A stretch of DNA of 64,000 nucleotides from Gnetum montanum (Eukaryota; Streptophyta; Gnetopsida; Gnetales; Gnetaceae). Location: positions 365,230-429,229 of the forward strand of contig MNCI01025435.1 in NCBI GenBank assembly GCA_015680685.1, written 5' to 3'. How positions within the stretch are numbered: position 1 is the first letter of the stretch; every line of letters starts with the position of its first letter. The notes under the pieces were generated by a model. The model saw only the letters and a list, made by a program, of their open reading frames with translations. It was not told the DNA's origin and did not search any database. Positions 23,562 to 34,900 of this stretch are shown piece by piece. Both the position numbers and the translations under genes were made by a program.

Positions 23562-25545
23562 AACTAAATGGTTGAGTATGGCGAGGATTAATAAATGAAA
23601 AGTTGGGATCCTTGCATGGTGGATGTATTGGGATCCAATTATATTCAAACCACTGGGTGTCTTTCAATGTGGTGGTTGGAATGTACCTTGAGTGGGGTTC
23701 ACACACTTGATTATAGTTGGCATAGTGGGGAAGGTTATAAGGTGTAGTTAATTGATGAGTGGTTGACCCACTATGGCACCCTTGACCGTAAGATGGTATG
23801 CAAGGATCGATCTATCTCCCTTAGTGGCTATATTCGTTGGGCCATATGGTTGTTGAAGTATTGGTTGGTGGCCCTGAGGAAGTAACACGAGGCATTGAGT
23901 TTGTGAAGGAGGATGCACCACAGTGTTGGACTTGTGCTGGGTTGGTGGATACAGTGGGCTTGGAGTTGTTCTGTCCCCTCTTATGGTCATACCTAAAGAA
24001 GGGGTGTTTTCGGTGTTGAGGAGATTCCCCATTGCTATTGTCAGTAGAAGCACAAGTAATATTCATGGGTTGCTACTGTGGTGCAAACCCTTCTGAAACA
24101 CTTGTAGGTGATGTAGAAGGAGGTGAAGGATGAGAATGTTGAAATTGAGGAGAAGTGTAATGTACATGAGATGGTGGTCCTATTGGAGAGGATACAGGTT
24201 GATAGTATTGAGGAGAATAATAATAGTGTGGTGAGATAGAGGATGTTGACCTAGTGGGAGAAACATGATATTGAACTTGATAAGCACCTAGGTTTGGATT
24301 GTATGAAGGATGTAACTAGTTTGGGGATGGCCACCCCCATGACTAGGATTGTTTCCACTATGATCAAACACAGTATCTTTGTATGAACTCTGGATGTGAC
24401 AAGATTAGACATTGGCCCCTAGGGTGATTGCATAGGAAAATGTTGCATTGATACATATGATTGGCAGTTGAGCTCTTATTCTCTTCTACCCTTCTGTCCG
24501 ATTATCTAAGGATGTTTTGTCCTATTTCTTGGTTCTTCATGACTCTACCTCCAATAATGTTGGCATATTCTCCACATTTCTTATGCATCCATTCTATCAT
24601 CTTATTGATCTTTTCCTCAACTTCATCCAATGATTGTAGTGTTGGAAAAGATGGTTCCACCTCCTTGAGGTGAGTTGATTTCTCCTCTTCCTTATCATGG
24701 GCCCTTGTTGATTTAAGGTTTTGGGCCTGTTGAGGTTTTTTAGCATTTTCCCATTTAGCCATGTCTCCTTCTTCTTTTACTACTTGTTTGATAAGCTCTT
24801 GGAATTGATGGGTTCGTAGCTCATATAGTTGACCTCGAGCATACATCCCTAGGGTCTCCCTTGTTTCATTATAAAGCCCATCTATGATATGGTACATTAT
24901 CCTCTCCTCAGAGAACCCATGGCTTGGTCAGTTTTTTAATAATGCATAATATCTTTCTAAGGCCATGTCCAAGGGTTCATGTTGCACTTGTTTCCACTCT
25001 TGGATTTGTCTCCTCAAGTCTAACACTCTTGCATAAGTTTGATATTTTTCATTGAAGAGTTCTACCATTGTTGACCAATGTTGGATTGATTTTGGTTTTA
25101 AGGACATATACCATACTTTTTCATGGCTAACAGGTGTTAGAGAAAAGATCTTAAGTTTTTTCCATCCATTATCAATGTTGTTTTACACACAGGAATCATG
25201 GAAGGCTTATAGATGATGTTGCGAATCTAAATCATAGCCTCCTAAAAACTTAGGAAAGTTGTTTAAATCGAGCCTAGGTAGATGCCTCTCTTTGTGATGC
25301 CTGTGGGATATTTGAATAGCCTATTGTATTTGGGTTAGGCTTGTAGTGGCTAGTAGGGGTTCATCGTCACTGGGTAGGTTATGCATTCATGATTTGGGAT
25401 GATGTTGTCTTTATTTATGTTCGTAGGAAACCCCTACATTAGATTGGGTACTCCAAACTTCATCTTCATCATCATATAATTCGTTGGTTCTCCAATGAAT
25501 TGCCTTACCAGTTATTGCATTATCATAGTCTTGTGAGAGAGACAT
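23562..25545 (-). pseudogene. gag of A2
   Basis: Minus strand, starting MSLSQDYDNA at 25545, the start also seen in A3 (58457). The capsid-like region at about 25090-24760 carries the Athila gag pattern: FNEKYQTYARVLDLRRQIQ, then PLDMALERYY, PSHGFSEE, YHIIDGLYNETRETL and QFQELIKQVVKEE. The C-terminal third is proline- and serine-rich (about 24070-23750) and I see no zinc knuckle. The longest open stretch is 131 codons (24897-24502). TAG/TAA stops occur at about 25410, 25330 and 24930. It would form the particle of the element; no protease follows. Confidence 0.75.
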
Positions 25546-25657
25546 GGTTGTAAATTTGTGTGTGATTTAATTTCAATTATTTCTTCCTAAAAGATGTATC
25601 ATTAATACTTTGCTACAGTGATCTTGTATGACGTAACTAATCTAAATAACTAGCACT

Positions 25658-25676
25658 ATCCTCAAAAATGGTGCCA
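25658..25676 (-). other. Primer-binding site of A2
   Basis: Two bases after the LTR end the minus strand reads TGGCACCATTTTTGAGGAT. A3 reads TAGCATCACTACTAGGGAT at the same place, and both continue into TRGTGCTAGTTAT. This fits a decayed form of the TGGCGCC...GGGGA site, complementary to tRNA-Asp, that is standard in Athila elements. Confidence 0.6.
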
Positions 25677-25677
25677 A

Positions 25678-26514
25678 TGATGAGTGGTGAGGTATCCCTA
25701 CACTCAACCATACGAATATGAGCATTTCATGAACGATCCAGTCGAACTCTGCAAATGGGCTAGTTATGATATCCAGATAGTTACTCGTTGATCACAGTTT
25801 GCTATTTTTCCACCTGGACTAGTGTTTACTTTGTCACGTATGGTTTAGTCCTGAGTGAGGTGTATGATGTGTTCCTAAACTAATGCTGCTCCTAGAGATA
25901 ATGGAAAGTAATCTTTAATTAAGCTAGGAGGAAAGGGGAGAGAATGTTAAACTAATAGGAGATAGAGAGAGAGAATCTAAGCTAGCCTAAGTGTGATGAG
26001 CATCCATTCCTCAATCATCTGTACACATCTTAGGCCTCGTGCATGACTACCACTAGGATTACCAAGTGCATGGCCCAAGTACGCTACTAGGATACTAAGC
26101 AGTCACATGTAGATGCTTGTGATCACGTCATACTCATTTCACATTTAAAGAGTTTAGGGTGAAGAGATATTAACTACAAAAAAATAATTAAATAATTAAA
26201 ATAAGTGGATGTTGCAATGATGAAGTAATCTTGATCTTTATTTTTGGTCATGTGCATGTCCAAGGATGTCACACTCGAATAAAGGATGTCATACAATTAC
26301 AATCATCACACTATGGGCATGCACTAAGGGAAAGTGTTGAGAGGAAAAATAACAAAAAGACTCTAGCTAATTGACTTCTAAAACTGACCAAAAAATGCTA
26401 AAAAATGGACTCTTTTCCCATGCACCTACATGTGTATTTATACGTCTACACAAGAGTCACGATATCGCATATCCTATATCATGACCTTACTAGCTAATGA
26501 ATTACAATTCATTA
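25678..26514 (-). repeat. 5' LTR of A2
   Basis: 837 bp, about 50 bp shorter than its partner because sequence near the U3 start is missing. It ends CACTCATCA at 25678 and begins TAATGAATTG at 26514, a changed form of TGATGAATCG. TATAAATA lies at 26435-26442. The U3 start is part of a palindrome that continues into the flank (26484-26525). Confidence 0.8.
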
Positions 26515-26525
26515 GCTAGTAAGGT
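26484..26525. repeat. 20-bp perfect palindrome across the A2 5' LTR border
   Basis: ACCTTACTAGCTAATGAATT (26484-26503), two bases AC, then its exact reverse complement (26506-26525). The right arm runs from the LTR start through the GCTAG target duplication into B2 gag sequence, so one arm is element and the other partly host. Confidence 0.9.
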
Positions 26526-26604
26526 GGTCAATCTTGATTTCTTGTTGGGTGGACAAGATAGCAAGTGAACTGAAGACTAATCTTAAAGGTTGTTTAGAAC
26601 TCAT
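26515..26604 (-). pseudogene. N-terminal piece of B2 gag
   Basis: The minus strand opens with ATG at 26604 (MSSKQPLRLV) and stays open to the A2 insertion point. The frame continues without a stop for about eleven codons beyond the junction at 17633 before a TAA. B3 gag starts with a similar short MSLP leader (46039), which supports this as the true start. Confidence 0.6.
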
Positions 26605-27047
26605 GTGTGTGGATTAATTTGCAAGAGAGGATTGAAAAGTTTTCTAGTTGTAGAAAATGTCTAACTTTGCTGACTACAAAAATGGCTAACTTTGATGGTT
26701 ACAGAAAAATGGCTAACTCTGGAGACTATAGAAAAATGGCTAACTCTGGAGGGTATGCTCTCTATGCTAAGAGCTCACTACTCTCTCTATTGAGAGCCAA
26801 GAATTTAGCTAACTATGAGAATGTATGCTCAATGGTTGCTACATGGGATTCCAAGGGAACTAATGATGGGTCCAGTCTACACTAACTAGTTAGTAGACAA
26901 TGCCTATGCTAGCCTAAGATCTAGCTACTACCACACTTGTAGTAGGTCCATAGGGGTGTTGGGTCTACACTAGCCTAAAGACAGTAATGGTGATGCAGAG
27001 AGCACATTAGATAATTGCAATGAAGACTAAAGAGGAAAATGGTTTGG
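26605..27047 (-). other. 5' leader of B2
   Basis: Untranslated leader between PBS and gag. Positions 26640-26760 hold three or four short tandem units with AAAATGGCTAACTCTGGAG; the 92-codon plus-strand frame across them is a product of the repeat and not a gene. 26890-27000 has two copies of a 'ctacactagcctaa' phrase. Confidence 0.5.
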
Positions 27048-27064
27048 CCCTCCTTCTTGCGCCA
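27048..27064 (-). other. Primer-binding site of B2
   Basis: The minus strand reads TGGCGCAAGAAGGAGGG, five bases (TTTTC) after the LTR end at 27070. B3 has TGTTGCTAGAAGGAGGG with the same five-base spacing. The TGGCGC start and its place just inside the 5' LTR identify it; I do not name the tRNA. Confidence 0.7.
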
Positions 27065-27069
27065 GAAAA

Positions 27070-28172
27070 CATTAGCAATAAAAATGTCGATGGCTAGAAC
27101 ACTGAACAGTTCATGGGTTTATAGTCCTAATCCCAAGTTTACACAAGGGCCTATTGGAGGTAGAGATGGAATGCCCTGAATGGACTTATCGATTGAACAA
27201 GGACTTACTAAATGCAAATAGGGCACAACGTGGTTAGCTATGATGTAGAGGAAAAATAATGCTAAGTGTCGAGTAGTGTCAATAGTGTTAATGGTGTTGA
27301 TAAGGGTGAGAGTAGTCAAGGGTTTTAGTGAAAAATGAAGGTGTCAATGTGTTGGGACTATCACCTAGGTGTGGCTATTTTTTAAAATGATAGAAAATGC
27401 AAGTAAAATGTTGAAAAAATGTAAGTAAAATGCTAAAAATGTAAAGAAAGGGTGAGAGAGAATGAAACACCACCATAAGTAGGATTGAGTGTAGTTAACT
27501 CTAGAAGGCGTGAGAAGGTACATGATGTACAACAGGCATAGTAATAGTCTTAGAGCTGTGTAGCCACAAAGATTGACATTCATCCATGGTGTTTGTGCTT
27601 GCCAATTTGGCTGCTACAATGTGTAGTGGGCTATGGTGTCCTGCAGTGAGCTACGGTGGTATGCAACTTTGCCTTTCTCTAGTTCGCTAGTATGCCTTTG
27701 GTTTGCCAATGCTTTGACTTTTGCCAACTTTGAATTTGCTAACTTGCCTAATTCTCAAATTTTCCAACCCTCAATATGTTCAGGGTAAGGGTATTTATAG
27801 GCCTAGGTTTAGTGTAAAACATGAGATGATTACCACATGGTAGTGGGGCAGTTGGAGCTATGCTATCATCCAATTGCACTCTCCACTGAGGGTAGTGGTG
27901 TTGTGCTTTGCTATACTTTTCAAAACTTTGTAAGGCTAAGAGATAGTGACTACATTGCCAACTACATGTATGTGTGCTGAGAAGATTGCAATGTACTTGA
28001 AAAAATGTGTTTTTGAAGACTATGCTCTAGGACTACACTCTCCACTATCTTGTCTGGGGTCAAGTGTAGTTACAATTTTGGGGACAAAATGGATACATAA
28101 AAGATGCATTTTGCTAACTACACTTGTTGGAGGTGAGTTGGGGCTGAGCTGAATGTTGGTGCTACATTGTGG
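27070..28172 (-). repeat. 5' LTR of B2, truncated at an N
   Basis: This matches 7462-8555 in the same orientation (shared blocks include TATTTATAGGCCTAGGTTTAGTGT and the GTGCTACATT end). The outer 600 bp with the U3 repeats and the TGAAACACC start are missing; the sequence stops at the single N at 28173. A TATTTATAGG box (27791-27800 region) is kept in both copies. Confidence 0.7.
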
Positions 28173-28173
28173 N

Positions 28174-28909
28174 ACACCATTTACAGGTTGTAGAATTTGA
28201 CAACATTCAACAACTTTTGACATACAAATAGTTTAGCAATTCCATAATTTTTTAGATGGTTAAGCAATTTTCCAAGTACTAATTCCACACTTGGGGCATT
28301 GTCAGGAACTCAAGAGTTCTTGCAAGTTCCCATACTTTCATTCTCTTGAACCCCAACATGGAAGCATTATAGCCTTGAGACTTGTGACCTTTTCATGTTA
28401 AAGCTACATTTCTAGGGCTCCCAATCCCCAGCATGGAGAAATTTGATAGCCACATTTCTCACTTTTCTCATCCCCTTAGTAGTGACCCAACTTGTAAATC
28501 TAAGGTTACAGTGGAGGAGGTTTGACAACATCAAGAGTGGCTTAGCATCCAAATCTTAGAGTAGATCACATCAACTTTAATGGACTTTGAACTTATACAT
28601 AAGTGAACCCTCTTTCTGCTCATCTAGGTAGCATTTGTACACATTTCTCTAACTTACACTTTATTCTTTCTCAATAAAGTTTTAAGTTTTGTATTTTATG
28701 TATGAAATATATTTATTTATTATCTGTGCATTCTTTCAGATCTACTATCAATTTTATGTTCTGTTTCATTTTATTACAATGCTTTGCATTTTCATAAGTT
28801 CCTAGTTACTCTACCAAATTAGCTAGGGCATCCCAAATCCCATTTTTTCCATGGAGGCCCTAGGGATTCATGGGTTGAGGAACTGCTACACTGAGGATCT
28901 TCAATTTTT
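28174..28909 (+). repeat. Family B LTR fragment in + orientation
   Basis: Positions 28795-28895 match the reverse complement of 29520-29430 in the B3 LTR ('ctagggcatcccaaatcccatttt', 'ggccctagggattca', 'ggttgagg'), so this is the U5 end of a B-type LTR pointing the other way. AATAAAG lies at 28675. Upstream similarity is weak. It faces the B2 5' LTR head to head across one N, which may be a misjoin. Confidence 0.5.
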
Positions 28910-29383
28910 CTAGTGATTAAGGTTTTTAGTTACAACATTCAGTGCTATGTTCTTTTGTTTTAGGGATAGTTTGGGTTGGTCCATTTTTGTGAGGAAGCTC
29001 TTCCCCTTGGCATGTAACCTTTTAGTCTTAGTGGTTTTAACCTTCTCCATCCTTTCCAGAGCTTGTAGCTTAGGTTTTGATGCATGTGCTTTGGACGTAG
29101 TTGGTTTTGGTGTAGCCTGTTTTAAAGCCATTTGTTGTTGGCCACCTTCAGTGGGCTTTGTTGTTGGTTTTGTAATAGGTTATTTTTGTCATTGTTATGG
29201 TGGTGTTTTCTTGCTAACCTTTGAGTTGTGGGATACTATAGGTGGGCTTTCGTCATGGGTTTTTGTAGCCTTATTGAGGGTGGAGGGGTAAATGATTTTC
29301 TAGGGTTTGGAAGGTTGGTGACTTATGGACTTGGTTGTGGAATTGATGCTACTAAAGGTGGGACATGTTTGATGAAAGCCTTC
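28910..29383 (-). pseudogene. gag-protease linker of B4, distal piece
   Basis: The minus-strand frame at 29131-28910 reads Lys-rich linker (KPKLQALERMEKVKTTKTKR, then FLTKMDQPKLSLKQKN), which matches B6 at 55161-55340 (SKLQTLGRVEEVRTTKAK, then MDQTKQLLKQKN). It continues the B4 gag that stops at 48529, so B3 is inserted between. It is cut off on the low side at about 28910. Confidence 0.65.
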
Positions 29384-30846
29384 TATTATGATGGAAAATC
29401 TCAATTTTTGGAAGAAACCAAGGATTCTTAGCTATAGGAAGCCTCAACCCTGAATCCCCTAGGACCTTCACAAAGAAAAATGGGATTTAAGATGCCCTAG
29501 ATGGTCTGGTAGAACACCCAGGAACTTAGGGGGGTGCAAAATAGGGGTGTAACAAATGTATAGAAATATGAAAATCTACAAAACAATGAACTAAAATATA
29601 ATAATTATATATGAAATTGTACACAATCTGGAATCATAAATTTCATTAAATGAATAAAAAATGAGTTCAAATATGTATAGAAAATTAGTGCCCAAAAGGG
29701 GGAGGGGGAGAGAGAAAGAGAGAGAGAGATGGTTGGGGGATGCAAAACGGGGTTTACTTGGGTACAGGTTTAGAGTCCATTGAAGCCACAATCAAATCCA
29801 AGATTTGGTATCTCTACCACTCTTGATGCTATCGAACCTCCTTTGTCTCCTCCTTAGATATGTAACATTATTTGATGTTGGGGGCTATGGAAATGTGAAG
29901 GATTGGTATGGCCAAAGTGCACCACATTGGGAGTTGGTGATCCTAAGGGGGTAACACTGACACCAAAACTCACAAATCCAAAATGGAGGAATAACAAGGT
30001 GTAACAAGTTGTAGGGAGGTTCACATTGCTAGGCATCAAGGATCTACATTTTTTCAAAGGAAGAAACAACTCTTGGATGCCAAAATGCCAAGGATTTTGA
30101 ATTGCAAAAGTGTGGAACCTTGACATGGTGCCAAGGTCTATTTTTATAGGATTATGGCCATGTGTTGCAAATAGGATGCAAATGGCTAACATGATTGGCT
30201 ACAAATTAGCTGCCAATGATTAACATGATTGGATGAAAATTGGTTTCTAAATTACTAATTGATTGGCTGCCAAATTGTTGAAATTAGTTGCCATGTTTAG
30301 GGGGTAGGTGAGGTTCACCCCCATGCATCCTAGCTATTTGTCCTCTCCACACTATTTTCCCCCTCCCACTAGGGGGGAAGAGTGTCAATGTTGAGAGGGG
30401 ATGAATTGTCAATGCTTGGAGTGAGGGTTAACCCCCTCTAGGCTAGCTCATCCCCCTTTCCATGTTAGGGGGTAGGTGAGTTCTACCCCCCTTACACTCC
30501 TCCATGTTGGCCTTAAAGTCTCCTAACTAGATTATCCCCTATAGGGGCTGTGTCAGCATAGAGAAAAGTATATCCCCCATAAAACCCATCAAATTTCCAT
30601 TTTAGCATTCCAAAAGGCATTTTTAACTTCCCCAAGCCCAAATATAGATACTAGATGACTTTTTTGTTTTTTACTTGGGGAATGAGGCTTTGGTCAATTA
30701 TGAAGCTTTTTTTAGCTCCAAAAGTATGAAACATATGAGATTGACCCTTTGTGGATTACAACATTCACATTTACAATAAAGCATTGCCTTGGGTTTCATG
30801 GGATGGGATCACACAGGTTTTAACATGAAAATTTGGTGGTGTTTCA
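29384..30846 (-). repeat. 3' LTR of B3
   Basis: 1463 bp. On the minus strand it begins TGAAACACCACCAAATTT at 30846 and matches 47103-48528 over its full length. It carries GGGGG-rich blocks ('gggggtaggtgaggttcaccccc') at 30300-30560. A GA microsatellite (29703-29730) is specific to this copy. Confidence 0.8.
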
Positions 30847-30868
30847 TTGGCTTCTCTTTCTTGGTATC
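30847..30868 (-). other. Polypurine tract of B3
   Basis: The minus strand reads AAGAAAGAGAAGCCAA directly before TGAAACACC, which fits the plus-strand primer. Confidence 0.6.
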
Positions 30869-31784
30869 TATAGGATTGACCTAAGAGGCACTAACAAAGA
30901 ATACAAAACACCACTACAGGTCCACCACTAACATTCCCTCTTTGCACTTGATCTAGTCATGTCAAACCATGTTGAAGAGTGCTTGTGATGTTGGGATTGG
31001 ATTATGATGGAGGAATGATTATGGTAGTTAGGGAGATGGTCATGGAGGCTAACAATGTATTACAAGTGTTTCCATCATGGTAGTAGTGTTGTACTAACAT
31101 ATTTTGAAGTGTTGGTCACTCAAAAAATGCATTTGAGACACCAACCACTTCACTCCAAAAGTTCTTTTAGCCATTGGGCTTAAGGATTTTTTGGCCATTT
31201 GGCTCCTTGGCAATTTGCTTTACTTTTTTTTTCTCATGGGTTGAAACCTTCATTGGGTTTCATTACCAGGGCCAGTTTAACATAATTTTCTTGTTAAGTT
31301 AGTTGCATTACACTTAATAGAATTGAGAGTTATCCCATCAAATGAGATGTGTTATGCTTGATGCACTTAATGGTTTTCTTAATAAATGAATTGTGTTACA
31401 TCCAAGTGGACTTGAGGATGGAGCATGCTAAGGACATATCATATATCTATAGTGCATCAGTGACAAACATGAGTTAACATTGTTGCTTAAGGTCTAGAAG
31501 ACTATAATTAGGCTATGGGGCTTGGCTTAAGAAGTGGTGTTAGAGGAAGAGCAATGGTACAAGCACTCTTAACATAGTAGGACAAACTCACCAAATCTTG
31601 CACATTGAGGTCATGTGGTGATTTTCTATCATAATGAGTTACACCTTTGCAATGGATTTAGGCTTCATCTTACAAACACAACTCCAAAAGGATAAGAAAA
31701 CTAAGTAAACAAGCATGTTAAATCATTACAATGCATATATAGACCAAATGGAGAATAAAAAAAACCACCTAGCTCACCAATGTT
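30869..31784. other. B3 spacer between integrase and 3' LTR
   Basis: Noncoding and shared in part with 9197-10140 of B2. I see no gene. T-rich and homopolymer stretches occur at 31220-31240. Confidence 0.4.
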
Positions 31785-31975
31785 GCTAGTTTAAGGCTAT
31801 CATGGACCGTAGTATAAGTTTTAGGCCCTAGTAGACCATGTCATTACCAGTTTTAGGCCCTAGCAAGCCGTGTTGTCGATTTAAGGCCTTGGAAGGTCAT
31901 ATTGCCAATTTGAGGCCATAGTGGGAAGTACTACCAATTTTAGGCCCTGGTAGGCCATTCTAGAGTAGGCTTGCT
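31785..31975. repeat. GGCC minisatellite after B3 integrase
   Basis: About five units of 35-45 bp contain AGTTTTAGGCCCTAGTAGGCCATG-like sequence. It is the distal array of family B, equivalent to 10381-10860. Confidence 0.6.
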
Positions 31976-31991
31976 TATTGATAACTATTGG

Positions 31992-34900
31992 CTACATGTA
32001 ATATGACTTTAGATAGGAGTGATTGACTAGATTGGCTAGCTCATTTGCGTCCATATCAACTACCTTGAATGCTTTATTGCCATAGGCTTTGGTAACTAGG
32101 AAATGCCCTTCCCACTTGGCTAAGAATTTATCTGCATGCTTGTGGATAGCTTTGAGGACTAGGTCATCTTCCTTGATTTCACACTTAGCCAAGTTAGGAT
32201 GGTGTTGTCATTTCTGCCTCTCTTTATAACATTCAATGTGAGTAAGTGCTTGCATACGTTGCTCCTCCATTCAGTCTAGGACCGTCATCTACAACTCCTT
32301 GTTTTGCTCATTGTTGATGAAGTTAGTCAAAGATTCTTGAAGCTATGGCACCTAAAATTCAAGAGGTAATACAACTTCAAAACCATAAACTAAGCTATAA
32401 GGGGTTGCTCTAGTTGCAGCACGATAGGTCGTTTTGTAGGCCCATAGTGCATGGACAAGCCACTCACGCCATTTACACCTGTTATTATTAAGCATCTTCT
32501 TGAGCAAGTTGATAATGGCTTTTTTGCTTGCTTTTGCTTCTCCATTGGCCTAAGGATAATAAGGTGATGAGAAAGAATGCTTAATTCCTAGGTTATGATA
32601 GAAATCTTTTGTTTCATGGCTACTAAATTGTAGTTCACTATCTGTAACTATGGTTATGGATATGCTAAAATGGGCTATAATGTTATCTAAGATAAATTTT
32701 CAAACTTGTTTGGATGTAGTCTTCCTTAATGGAACAACCTCAACCCACTTCATAAAGTATTCGATTGTAGTGATGATGAAGCTATGACTTGCGGAAGACT
32801 TGGGTGTTATAGATTCGATGATATCCAACCCCCATCATTGAAATAGCCAAGTGATCTAAGTAATATGCAAGTCTATTGGTGATACATGTATGAGGTTACT
32901 ATGTTGTTGGCACATGTCATAATGCTTAACCTTTTGCATGTTGTCACTTTCCATATCAATCTAGTAGTAACCTAACCACCTAATCTTAGCAGCCATGGCT
33001 CTTGGTCCTATATGTCCTCCACAAACACCCTTGTGAACCTCCTCTAGGACTATTTTGACTTTAGTTTTACTGAAGCACTTTGGTAATATACCATCATAGT
33101 ATGATCGACATAATGTGCTATCACCTATGATGACATATTTCTTTGATATTTTTGTACATTGTCCTTTTGAGAGATAGTCAGGCCTTGCAAAGACTCACCA
33201 TGCATAAGGTAAAATTTGATATCATCGTACTAATCTCTGGTAGGAGCAATATGGATGATGGCTACAAAGGTATCCTTAGTGTTTTGTGTGATGGGAACAA
33301 CATAGTCCATGGTTAAGATGGGCAACTTACTGAACACATCTGGGATCACACTAAGAGCTAATGTTGCAATTGTATCAACTATGGTATTATCATTTTTGGG
33401 TACATGCTAAATATCAATGTTTGTAAACTATTGTAACAATTATTTTCTTAAGTTATAGTATGGTTTCAGGTGTTTGGCTTTACACACATAGACTTTTGTT
33501 ACTTGGTTAACCACAAGTTGGGAATCACCTTCAATTGTTAAGCATCTAAATCCCAGGTCATGAGCTACCATCATTCCCCTAATTAAACCATCCTACTCTA
33601 CTATGTTATTGGTACATGGGAACTCAAAATGATAGGTGAAAGGTTGGATTGGACTAGATGGGAATGTTATGATGGTAGTAGCATTGGTCCCATGGGTAGT
33701 TGAAGCTTTTTCAAAGTGCATGACTCCCTCATAATCCTCAAGCACTTGACTAATAATATAAATATGCTCATCAAGGAACTCAAGATCTATGTATACTTGG
33801 TCATCAAGAGGTGAAATGATAAGTTGTATAGTTATAGCTTAACCTTTAGTTGAAGATTGAGATATGTAATAAAGGTAAAAATCTATGGTTATGGCTTTTC
33901 ATCAGGCTATATGGCTACTCTCATAGATATTGGTTGTTATGGCTTTGAGTATGTTATCATTGTAAATGACATTGACTTGGCTTTTGAAGAGGTAGTGTCT
34001 CCACTTCTTCAATGAGAAGACTAGTGCCAAACAATACTTCTCCACTTTGGTGTATCAGGCTTTGTGGGAAACTAATGCATGGCTAAGATAGTGTATTGGA
34101 ATTTTTGCTCCATCATCTCATTTCTGACAAAGTAGAGATGCAATGGAAGTATCATATATGGCCAAGTAGGTGTAAAGTGGTCTACCTTCTTGTGGAGGAT
34201 AGACTATTAATAGTTGTGTCAACTCTTGCTTAAGGTTTTCAAAGGCCTCTTGGCATTAAGTTGTTCACTCATAGTGAAACCCTTTCTTAAGAAAGTGTTG
34301 CATGGGCTATAAATTATTCATAAGCCTAGTGATAAACCTACAAATATATTGTAATCTTCCTTGCACTCCTTGAAGCTCCTTAAGGTTGGAAGGTGCTCTT
34401 ATTTGGATATGGCCTTAACCTTATTAGGATTGACACATATCCTTTCTTCAGATACCAAAAAGCCAAGCATCTTGCCAATCTTGACACCGAAGATACACTT
34501 CTTAGGATTGGGCCTAAGCTCATATTTGAGGCATCATCTATGCACAAGATCTAAGTCATTAGCATGATCATTATCATCTTTGGACTTAACAACTATGTCA
34601 TGAATGTAGTCATTAGGGAAACCTAGCAAGTAATCATTGAATATATAAGTCATGGCTCATTGATAGGATGCTCCTACATTCTTAAGACCAAAGGACATCA
34701 TTGTATAGAAAATGATCCTCCAAGGGGTCATGAAGGTTGTGCTAAGTTGGAGCTCTAGGTTGATCCTAATTTGGTTGTATCCCAATAACCCATCCATAAA
34801 GGATAATAAGGCATGCCCAACCATGGTATTGATGAGCTAATTAATACTAGGCAATAGAAAGTCATCCTTAATAGTTACTTTATTCAGGTCTTGGAAATCA

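Larger units (their letters stand above)
17634..26514 (-). mobile_element. Family A element A2, complete, pol-less, Athila-like
   Basis: The element is 8.9 kb on the minus strand. It has a 5' LTR at 25678-26514, a PBS at 25658-25676, gag at 25545-23562, a conserved noncoding region with a TATA box (about 22950-21578), the env-like gene at 21577-18792, the PPT region at 18521-18540 and a 3' LTR at 17634-18520. A target duplication GCTAG is present. There is no protease, RT, RNase H or integrase anywhere between gag and env-like gene, and A3 has the same short junction, so the loss predates both copies. It is inserted in the B2 gag. It would need enzymes from a full Athila element. Confidence 0.8.
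17629..26519. other. GCTAG target-site duplication around A2
   Basis: GCTAG at 17629-17633 and GCTAG at 26515-26519 flank A2 exactly at its TGATGA/TCATCA ends. Removing A2 plus one copy joins 26604-26515 to 17633 in a single open minus-strand gag frame. Integrase-made five-base duplications are typical of Ty3/gypsy elements. Confidence 0.85.
7462..28172 (-). mobile_element. Family B element B2, gag-pro only, interrupted by A2
   Basis: This element lies on the minus strand and is delimited by direct-repeat LTRs at 7462-9177 (3') and 27070-28172 (5', cut at the N at 28173). A TGGCGC primer-binding site lies at 27048-27064. Inside are a gag start (26604-26515), then the A2 insertion, gag-pro (17633-14100), minisatellites, one exon of the antisense gene, more minisatellites and a purine-rich tract. 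I find no RT, RNase H or integrase between protease and 3' LTR, so B2 would depend on another element. Without A2 it is about 11.8 kb. It is inserted in the B1 pol gene. Confidence 0.75.

Noticed and set aside
26607-26885. 92-codon frame with repeated KMANSG units
   Set aside because: The frame comes from a short tandem repeat in the B2 leader and has no counterpart in B3.
28947-29291. Plus-strand 114-codon hydrophobic frame resembling a membrane protein
   Set aside because: It is the antisense shadow of the Lys-rich B4 gag-pro linker on the minus strand, which matches B6.
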